Shown here: piece by piece, positions 30,781 through 35,790 of the stretch | How positions within the stretch are numbered: position 1 is the stretch's first letter | How the letters are laid out: every line of letters starts with the position of its first letter | The notes under the pieces: model-generated | What the model saw: the letters and a program-made list of their open reading frames with translations, nothing else | What the model was told of the DNA's origin: nothing | Databases searched by the model: none | NCBI GenBank assembly: GCA_016213575.1 | Contig: JACRAB010000519.1 | Span: 1-35,790, forward strand | From: Actinomycetota bacterium | GTDB taxonomy: Bacteria > Actinomycetota > Actinomycetes > Actinomycetales > Kineosporiaceae | DNA length: 35,790 nucleotides | Reading direction: 5' to 3' | Program-made: the position numbers and the translations under genes

Positions 30781-31665
30781 GTGAGCGAGGTGCGGGCCCC
30801 GAGCGCCGCCGACCGGGCCGGCGTCGACGACGAGACCGCCGAGGCCTCGGCCGCGCTGCGGCCGCAGTCGGTGCTGCTCGTGTACTTCGGCGACTTCGTC
30901 GCCGACGAAGGGGTGCTCGTCGCGAGCAGCAGCGTCGTCGACCTGCTCGACCGGGTCGGCGTCGGCGAGGCCGCCGCCCGCGCGACGCTCTCCCGGATGA
31001 CCCGGCGCGGGCTGCTCCGGCGCGAGCTGCGCGGCCGGCGGGCCTACTTCGGGCTCACCGAGCACGGCCTGCGCACGGTCGTCGGCGGCCGCACCCGGGT
31101 CCGCGACGACGGTGTGGCGACGACGTCGCGCTGGGACGGCGCGTGGACCGTGGTCGCCTTCTCCATGCCGGAGACCTGGCAGCGCGAGCGGCACGACCTG
31201 CGGGCCCGGCTCGGCTGGGCCGGGTTCGGCATGGTGCAGGCGGGCCTCTGGGTCGTCCCGCGCCGGGTGGACGTGACGGCGGTCGTCGACGGGCTCGGCC
31301 TCGACGACCACCTCCGGGTCTTCGAAGGGACGCCGGCCGGCCCGACGGACGCCGGCCGCCTCGTCGCCGAGGCGTACGACCTCGACGCGCTGGCGCGGCG
31401 CTACACCGGCTTCCGCGGGCGCTGGGCGGACGGCGCCCCCGTCCAGGCCGGGCCGGACCCGCTGGTCCGCCTCGTCGTCCTGGGGACGGACTGGCTGCAG
31501 GTCGTCCGCGACGACCCGAGGCTGCCGCTGGACTTCCTGCCCGACGACTGGCCCGCCGTCCCCGCCGAGACGCTGTACAGGTCGCTGCTCGACCGCCTCG
31601 CCGGCCCCGCGCTCGAGCGGTTCCGGCTCGGGACCGACGTCATCCCCGACCCGCTCCGGGCCTGA
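30781..31665 (+). CDS. PaaX-family transcriptional regulator
   Basis: This 294-residue regulator has an N-terminal winged-helix domain (about 28-105: SVLLVYFGDFV, ARATLSRMTRRGLLRRELRGRRAYFGLTEHG) followed by the PaaX central and C-terminal regions (RWDGAWTVVAFSMPE, LGWAGFGMVQAGLWVVPR, RRYTGFRGRW, WLQVVRDDPRLPLDFLPDDWP). PaaX proteins repress aromatic or phenylacetate catabolism and are released by an acyl-CoA ligand. Divergence from a CoA-ligase/crotonase operon suggests that an acyl-CoA intermediate made by that operon is the inducer. The start at GTG 30781 is chosen from the -10 box; ATG 30727 would add 18 residues and would cover its own promoter. Confidence 0.9.
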   Translation: MSEVRAPSAADRAGVDDETAEASAALRPQSVLLVYFGDFVADEGVLVASSSVVDLLDRVGVGEAAARATLSRMTRRGLLRRELRGRRAYFGLTEHGLRTVVGGRTRVRDDGVATTSRWDGAWTVVAFSMPETWQRERHDLRARLGWAGFGMVQAGLWVVPRRVDVTAVVDGLGLDDHLRVFEGTPAGPTDAGRLVAEAYDLDALARRYTGFRGRWADGAPVQAGPDPLVRLVVLGTDWLQVVRDDPRLPLDFLPDDWPAVPAETLYRSLLDRLAGPALERFRLGTDVIPDPLRA

Positions 31666-31679
31666 CCCGCCGGGCGGCC

Positions 31680-32453
31680 TCAGGAGAGCACGACCGCCAG
31701 CGTGAGCCCGACGAAGAGCACGCTCTGGGCGCTGTGCACGGCGATGCCGAACCACGCGCTGCGGAACCGGCGCGACGGCAGCGCGAGGAGCACCGTGTCG
31801 GCGAGGGCCGCGGGCACCGACCACGGCTGGTGCACGTGGTAGAGCGCGAAGAGCACCCCGTTGGCGACCCAGTCGTTGCGGCCGAACGCGCTCTGCATCC
31901 GCGGCAGCAGGAAGCCGCGGAAGAGCAGCTCCTCGCCGAGCACCGTGTTGAAGACGGCGAGGACGACGACCACGGCGAACCAGCCCCAGGCACCGCGGAA
32001 GAGCGCCTCGCCCTGCGGGCCCGACAGGAGCAGCCCGAGATCCCGGTCCGCCGGGAGGGGCAGCGAGGGCACGAGCTGGAAGAGCGCGGTCCCGGCGAGC
32101 AGCGGGAGCAGCCACCACCAGGCGCGCGGCAGCCGCCGCCCGGTGCGTTCGTCCGTCGGACCGCGCAGCCACAGCGCGTCCCGAAGGCTCGTGACGGCCC
32201 CGGTCCGCCGCTCCCGGGCGACGAGCACGGCCACGAGGACGAACTGCCACACCAGCCCTGCCGTCATGAGCAGCAGCAGCGCCTGCGCGAGCGGGGCCGG
32301 GCCGTCGAGCCGGTCGGCGAGCCGGGGTGCCCCGACCCAGGACAGCAGTCCCATCGGGACGGCGGCCGCGGCCCAGACCGCGAGCACGCCGCCGCGCGTG
32401 AACTGAGGGACCTGTTGTGCCGCAGCAGCTCTGCGCAGACCGGAGGTCGTCAT
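31680..32453 (-). CDS. CPBP-family intramembrane metalloprotease
   Basis: This 257-residue polytopic membrane protein belongs to the CPBP (Abi/CaaX-protease-like) family. Motif 1 has the glutamate pair E174-E175 with R179 in GEELLFRGFLLP, motif 2 is ALYHVHQP (H206), and motif 3 includes H in IAVHSAQS, so the active site looks complete. About seven membrane helices are apparent. Relatives cleave membrane proteins or confer bacteriocin self-immunity; no substrate is indicated here. I chose ATG 32453; longer in-frame starts (32489, 32501) would translate through a strong hairpin. It converges on the PaaX-family gene with a 14-bp gap. Confidence 0.85.
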   Translation of the reverse strand: MTTSGLRRAAAAQQVPQFTRGGVLAVWAAAAVPMGLLSWVGAPRLADRLDGPAPLAQALLLLMTAGLVWQFVLVAVLVARERRTGAVTSLRDALWLRGPTDERTGRRLPRAWWWLLPLLAGTALFQLVPSLPLPADRDLGLLLSGPQGEALFRGAWGWFAVVVVLAVFNTVLGEELLFRGFLLPRMQSAFGRNDWVANGVLFALYHVHQPWSVPAALADTVLLALPSRRFRSAWFGIAVHSAQSVLFVGLTLAVVLS

Positions 32454-32466
32454 CCGTCCAGTGCAG

Positions 32467-32507
32467 CGGACGGTGACCGGCCCGGACATCCGGCCGGCCA
32501 CCGTCCG
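32467..32507 (-). terminator. Strong 41-nt hairpin, probable terminator
   Basis: CGGACGGTG (32467-32475) pairs perfectly with CACCGTCCG (32499-32507). After one A-C mismatch CCGGCC (32477-32482) pairs with GGCCGG (32492-32497), leaving a 9-base loop. This 15-bp stem lies between the end of the 68-residue gene (32534) and the CPBP start (32453). It has no T-tract. Confidence 0.6.
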
Positions 32508-32533
32508 TGCGGGGGGCTGGCCCTACCCCTGGA

Positions 32534-32740
32534 TCACAGAGGGAAGATGTCCCGTGGGTCGACACCCGTGCGGCGCCGTCCCTTGGTGTCCACCACGTCC
32601 ATGTAGTAGCCGAAGATCAGCCCTTCGCGGATCCGGCGGACGACCGCCTTGTCGCCCGCCTTCGCACCGCGGGCGTTCCGCGAGAACGTGACCATGTCAC
32701 CGCTGCTCGGTTTCTTGTCCCGGAAGAACACGTCCGACAT
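32534..32740 (-). CDS. Small basic protein of unknown function (68 aa)
   Basis: I do not recognise this gene. It encodes 68 residues: a charged N-terminus, then SSGDMVTFSRNARGAKAGDKAVV, a basic stretch RRIREG, IFGYYMDVVDTKGRRRTGVDP and RDIFPL. The alternation of short hydrophobic runs with glycines (GDMVTF, GDKAVV, FGYYMDV) suggests a small beta-barrel of SH3/KOW type, which would fit nucleic-acid or ribosome binding, but this is a guess. ATG 32740 is preceded by GGAAGAGG, a good ribosome-binding site; GTG 32743 immediately before it is the alternative. A good Shine-Dalgarno sequence, G/C-ending codons and a strong terminator-like hairpin downstream support its being real. Confidence 0.65.
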   Translation of the reverse strand: MSDVFFRDKKPSSGDMVTFSRNARGAKAGDKAVVRRIREGLIFGYYMDVVDTKGRRRTGVDPRDIFPL

Positions 32741-32808
32741 CACCTCTTCCGATAGCCCTGTCTCTCGATGATCCGCCGAGAACGTGCTCCGGGGAAGAGC
32801 CCGGGCGT

Positions 32809-33294
32809 TCAGGCGTCGCCGAGCGACCAGTACCGCGCCATGAGCTCGTGCGACCAGGCCGGCTGACGGATCTCCCCGCGCGGCGCGAACTCGCTCATGT
32901 ACGGCTTGACGTCGAGCACGGGGGTGCCGTGGATGGCGTCGAGCCCCTCGACCGACAGCCGGAGGCCGTCGACGGCGAGCAGCCGGCAGCGGGACAGGCC
33001 CAGCCGGTTGCGCCGGTTGCGGGCGCGCTGCGCGATGATCCCGACGCGAGGCCAGTCCTCACGGCCGCGGGGGTGCCGGGAGCCGGTCTCGACGATCTCC
33101 TCGTCGACGAGGTGGAACACGAAGACGACCTCGATGTGCGAGAACTCCTCGAGGCCGAGGGTCGCGTCGGGGTCGAACCGGGTGGCGTCGAGCTGGATCA
33201 CCGCACGCTCGCCGCCCCAGTCGTCGTCGATCGCGGCCGTGCGGCCGCCGACGACGTGGCCGATCGGGGTCATGACGAACTGCTCCTGGCTCAT
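32809..33294 (-). CDS. trmO: TrmO/TsaA-family tRNA methyltransferase
   Basis: This 161-residue protein belongs to the UPF0066 (TsaA/TrmO) family, S-adenosylmethionine-dependent enzymes that N6-methylate t6A37 in threonine tRNA. Family motifs visible are TPIGHVVGGR at the N-terminus, LEEFSHIEVVFVFH, the signature RARNRRNRLGLSRCRLL (usually RSPxRPNxIGLSxV), GTPVLDVKPYM and a tryptophan-containing tail. The RSP of the usual signature is RAR here and the N of RPN is kept, so the active-site loop is somewhat unusual. Some family members act outside tRNA. The ATG overlaps the MFS stop as ATGA (33291-33294), so the two are coupled. Confidence 0.83.
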   Translation of the reverse strand: MSQEQFVMTPIGHVVGGRTAAIDDDWGGERAVIQLDATRFDPDATLGLEEFSHIEVVFVFHLVDEEIVETGSRHPRGREDWPRVGIIAQRARNRRNRLGLSRCRLLAVDGLRLSVEGLDAIHGTPVLDVKPYMSEFAPRGEIRQPAWSHELMARYWSLGDA

Positions 33295-34511
33295 GCCGCC
33301 ATCCTGCCGCGTGCGAGCAGCCAGCCGGCGCAGGTCGCGGCGAGACCCCCCGAGACGACGAGCGGCACGACCCCCTGCCCCGGCCCGAGGTCCCACAGCA
33401 GCCCCGCCCACAGGCCCGCGACGAGGACGGCGCCGCTCGTGAGGCCCTGGAAGACGCCCTGTGCGCGCCCGCGGACGCCGTCCGGCACGAGCGAGGACAC
33501 CCAGGCCTTGCCGACGCCGTCCGTGAACGCCGGGAACAGCCCGTAGACCGCGACGAGCACGAACACCCAGGGACCGCCGTCCACGAGCCCGAGACCGGCG
33601 TAGGCGACCGCGAACGCGACGAGTCCGGCGCCGTAGACGACGGCCGGCGGCAGCGTGTCCGCGAGCCGGCCCGCCGGGTAGGAGCCGAGCGTGTAGACGG
33701 TGTTGAAGAGGACGTACGCGAGGACGACCTGGGTCGTCGAGCTGCCCAGCTCCATGACGCGCAGCAGCACGAGCGTGTCGGGGAAGTTCACCGCCGCGAA
33801 CAGGACGAGCACCGTGGCGACCCGCCAGAACCGTTGCGGCAGAGCCGTCACGGGTCGGTGCGGCGCAGGCGGCGCGCCGCGGACGTCGGACGCGGCGGGT
33901 GCCGCTTCCGGCATCGGGTCCGGCACCGGGTCCGGCGCCGGGCGGCGCTCCGTGACGAGCAGCACGAGCAGGGCCGACAGGGTCGCCGGGGCGACTGGCC
34001 ACCAGAGCGCGCGGTGCAGGTCGCCGTCCGTCGCCGCGAGCGCGAGCAGCCCGAGCAGCGGCCCGATCACCGCACCGAGGCTGTCGCCCGCGCGATGGAA
34101 CCCGAACGCCCGGCCGAGCGCTTCCGGCGGCACCGAGGCCGCGATGAGCGCGTCCCGTGGCGCCGACCGCACGCCCTTGCCGAGCCGGTCGACGACCCGG
34201 CCCACGAGCACGACCGGCCACACCGTCGCCGCCGCGACGACCGCCTTGCCGACCGCCGCGAGCCCGTAGCCGGCCCCGATGAAGACCTTGCGCCCGCGCC
34301 GGTCCGACCACCGGCCCGCGACGTAGCGGCTGAGCCCGGCGGTGACCTCGGCCGCGCCCTCGACCAGCCCGAGGACGACCGGCGGTGCGGCGAGCACGCC
34401 GGTGAGCAGCAGCGGCAGCAACGGGTACAGCAGCTCGCTCGCCGCGTCCTGGGTCAGGGAGACGAGCGTGAGCACGACGAGGGTGCGGCTCAGCCATCGC
34501 GGTCGGCGCAC
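33291..34511 (-). CDS. MFS transporter
   Basis: This 406-residue major facilitator protein has about twelve membrane helices and a long Pro/Ala-rich central loop (PAPDPVPDPMPEAAPAASDV). Motif A appears as GRWSDRRGRKVFIGAGYG, and the conserved GRVVDRLGKGVRSAPRDALIA in the loop after helix 4 marks the subgroup often annotated as fosmidomycin-resistance-like or MdfA-unrelated small-molecule exporters. The substrate is unknown. The start is uncertain: GTG 34511 is preferred because TTCAAT (34518-34523) lies six bases upstream and the hydrophobic first helix begins soon after; an in-frame start 99 bases further upstream would add a charged, unlikely N-terminus. It is coupled to the TrmO-type gene downstream. 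Confidence 0.85.
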   Translation of the reverse strand: MRRPRWLSRTLVVLTLVSLTQDAASELLYPLLPLLLTGVLAAPPVVLGLVEGAAEVTAGLSRYVAGRWSDRRGRKVFIGAGYGLAAVGKAVVAAATVWPVVLVGRVVDRLGKGVRSAPRDALIAASVPPEALGRAFGFHRAGDSLGAVIGPLLGLLALAATDGDLHRALWWPVAPATLSALLVLLVTERRPAPDPVPDPMPEAAPAASDVRGAPPAPHRPVTALPQRFWRVATVLVLFAAVNFPDTLVLLRVMELGSSTTQVVLAYVLFNTVYTLGSYPAGRLADTLPPAVVYGAGLVAFAVAYAGLGLVDGGPWVFVLVAVYGLFPAFTDGVGKAWVSSLVPDGVRGRAQGVFQGLTSGAVLVAGLWAGLLWDLGPGQGVVPLVVSGGLAATCAGWLLARGRMAA

Positions 34512-34681
34512 CCCGCCATTGAACTCCCCGGCGCGGGCACGGGCGCCGGACCATCGGCTGCGGGGATTTCTACCGTCCTGGAGGTCTGAGCCGCAGGCTC
34601 CTCGGGGCACACTGACGGGGCAGGGCCACGGCCCCGCACGGCAGACGGCCGGACCGGCGGCCAGCGCGAAGGAGGCGAGGA

Positions 34682-35080
34682 GTGGACGGCGACCTCGACC
34701 GCCGGCTCGCGGCGATGGTGCAGCAGGCGCAGGTGCAGGCCCAGCAGATCCAGGACGTCCAGCGCGAGATCGGCGTCTCCACGGTGACCGGCCGGGCCGG
34801 CAACGGGATGGTCAACGTCACGGTGCGCGGCACGGGTCAGATCACCGACATCAGCATCGACCCCGACGCCGTGCGCTACTACGACGCGGGCACCCTCGGC
34901 GCGGTCGTGCTGGAGGCTGTCAACGACGGCGTCCGTCGGGCCGTCACGCTGGCCCGGGACCGCTACGCCGAGGTCATGCCCGACACCCGGCCGTTCGACC
35001 AGGTTCTCGCGCAGCTGGACGACGGTACGCAGCGCGGCCGCCCGACCGACGACACCGGCACGGATTACGGCAGCTGGTGA
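34682..35080 (+). CDS. YbaB/EbfC-family nucleoid-associated protein
   Basis: This 132-residue protein belongs to the YbaB/EbfC DNA-binding family. The first 35 residues form a glutamine-rich helix (MVQQAQVQAQQIQDVQREI), followed by the family's beta-strands GMVNVTVRGTGQITDISIDPDAV and a second helix (LGAVVLEAVNDGVRRAVTLARDRYAEVM). The dimer normally bridges DNA. Actinobacterial paralogs of this kind, distinct from the recR-linked copy, are often found beside type VII secretion genes (EspL-like), which fits the next two genes. The GTG at 34682 has an excellent GAAGGAGG sequence upstream. The C-terminal 25 residues are a disordered Gly/Thr/Asp tail. Confidence 0.85.
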   Translation: MDGDLDRRLAAMVQQAQVQAQQIQDVQREIGVSTVTGRAGNGMVNVTVRGTGQITDISIDPDAVRYYDAGTLGAVVLEAVNDGVRRAVTLARDRYAEVMPDTRPFDQVLAQLDDGTQRGRPTDDTGTDYGSW

Positions 35081-35117
35081 CCCGGGCCCTCGTCCTGCGA
35101 CGCCCGGCGGGACCGGG

Positions 35118-35600
35118 TCACTGACCGGGCGCCGAGGGTGCGCTGCCGCCCTGCGTCCTGCTGAACGCCTTGTTGACGCGCGCGTACTCCTGCGCGGCCT
35201 CGGTGTCGGCCCAGCGGTAGCTCTTCACCGTCTCACCGAGCGCCTCCGACAGCTCCTGGAGCTCCAGGTCGGCCGCCTCCAGCTCGGTGTTGGCCGCCCC
35301 GACCCGTCGGCGGTACGCCATGAAGGCGTCGTTGGACGCCGCCACCAGCCCGAAGACACCGGGCGGCATGCCGTCCATCGTCCGCACCAGCGCCTGCCGC
35401 GTGCGCAGGGCGTGCACCGGCAGCTCGCCGATCCTTCCCGCCAGCGTCTCCACCTGGTGGGGGTCGACGAGGAACCCGCCCGCGGCCGCGGCCGCAGGCG
35501 CGGGCGTGGGCGCGGCGGGAGAGCCGAAGCCGTCGCCCGGCCCCTTCCAGGCGTCGGCTTCGAACGGGCTCGCGCTGCGTCCGACCGTGGGCTCGGCCAG
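35118..35600 (-). CDS. EspC/WXG100-like type VII secretion-associated protein (CTG start proposed)
   Basis: This helical protein is 160 residues from the proposed start. Residues about 50-150 (GGFLVDPHQVETLAGRIGELP, then two helices with VFGLVAASNDAFMAYRRRV and ADLELQELSEALGETVKSYRWADTEAA) look like the EspC/ESX-associated family, with an LVDP N-terminal motif and an A-x-x-Y-like C-terminal helix. An N-terminal Pro/Ala-rich region precedes it. No ATG, GTG or TTG lies in frame upstream of the conserved LVDP motif; the only conventional start, GTG 35453, would cut the motif away. CTG 35600 has a perfect GGAGG (35606-35610) five bases upstream. The secretion role is inferred from similarity and neighbours. 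Confidence 0.6.
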   Translation of the reverse strand: MAEPTVGRSASPFEADAWKGPGDGFGSPAAPTPAPAAAAAGGFLVDPHQVETLAGRIGELPVHALRTRQALVRTMDGMPPGVFGLVAASNDAFMAYRRRVGAANTELEAADLELQELSEALGETVKSYRWADTEAAQEYARVNKAFSRTQGGSAPSAPGQ

Positions 35601-35664
35601 GGCGACCTCCGGGGTGGTGGGAGTGGGACGTGGACGAGGCAGGACGCGGGGCCCGGCGGGCAGG

Positions 35665-35790
35665 TCAGCGTCGCTGCTGCTGCGGGTCCTCGCCGATGAC
35701 GGCGGGCGTGACCATGGTCGCCTCGCCCCACACGTCCTCGGTCTCGACGAGCCAGGCGGGCACCCGCCGGTTGTGGCCCTGCTCGCCTCC
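35665..35790 (-). CDS. C-terminal end of a large type VII secretion-like protein (partial)
   Basis: Only the last 41 residues are present; the gene enters from the right edge. The tail (NRRVPAWLVETEDVWGEATM, then VTPAVIGEDPQQQRR) has the pattern RR-P-x-[WY]-LVE-x-[DE]-(x)n-PxVIGE. I recall this pattern from the C-termini of actinobacterial WXG100/PPE-like proteins encoded beside type VII secretion genes. The stop at 35667-35665 lies 64 bp upstream of the proposed CTG start of the next gene, so the two are probably in one operon. Confidence 0.55.
   Translation of the reverse strand, partial: GGEQGHNRRVPAWLVETEDVWGEATMVTPAVIGEDPQQQRR

Noticed and set aside
32454-32501. Longer start for the CPBP protease at 32501 or 32489
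   Set aside because: These codons lie in or beside the strong hairpin 32467-32507, and the extra residues show no conserved or membrane segment.

Overview
The window is very GC-rich, with strongly G/C-ending codons, frequent GTG starts, many promoters that appear leaderless, a mycothiol-era DinB-type protein, a PaaX-family repressor and type VII secretion-like genes at the right edge. Together these point to an actinobacterium, most plausibly a Micrococcales-type soil or plant-associated genus. That placement is inference, because no rRNA or other marker gene is present. I see no tRNA, rRNA, CRISPR array, insertion sequence or phage gene.

Layout. (1) Positions 2-8930 carry mixed housekeeping and accessory genes: the C-terminal part of a DUF3427-type helicase, a CGNR zinc-finger regulator facing an EamA transporter, a B12-binding-type radical SAM protein, a 390-bp stretch without a convincing gene, a cupin, a GNAT-TPR fusion, a metallo-beta-lactamase-fold hydrolase convergent with a YciO/Sua5-type protein, and a DinB-like protein. 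(2) Positions 8967-22867 form a wall-polymer island: a hexapeptide-repeat acyltransferase, four consecutive about 870-915-residue paralogs that each fuse a family 2 glycosyltransferase to a CDP-glycerol glycerophosphotransferase, and an OatA-like membrane acyltransferase with an SGNH domain. (3) Positions 22935-26007 hold a CoA-disulfide/persulfide reductase-rhodanese fusion behind a CsoR/CstR-like operator, then a Bcr/CflA-type exporter. (4) Positions 26008-31665 hold a translationally coupled catabolic operon (crotonase, acetoacetyl-CoA synthetase-like ligase, 3-hydroxyacyl-CoA dehydrogenase-like enzyme, amidohydrolase) divergent from a PaaX-family regulator. (5) Positions 31680-34511 hold a CPBP protease, a 68-residue orphan, a TrmO-type methyltransferase and an MFS transporter. 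(6) Positions 34682-35790 hold a YbaB/EbfC-type protein and two genes that look like type VII secretion substrates or accessories.

The most interesting part is the four-paralog island. All four paralogs keep the glycerophosphotransferase motifs and share an unassigned middle beta-rich segment. The fourth has lost the GT2 metal-binding and catalytic motifs while keeping its phosphotransferase motifs. The second carries a sharply bounded 564-nt block with completely different synonymous codon use, covering the acceptor half of its GT2 domain. The first and second share a 62-nt identical tract. This looks like an actively recombining machine for a glycosylated poly(glycerol-phosphate)-type wall polymer, with the flanking acyltransferases as candidate decorators. 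The polymer itself and the roles of the individual enzymes cannot be read from sequence.

A recurring regulatory theme is a TAnnnT-like -10 box 6-7 nt upstream of the start codon (usually GTG) at about a dozen genes, which implies leaderless mRNAs. I used this to choose several starts.
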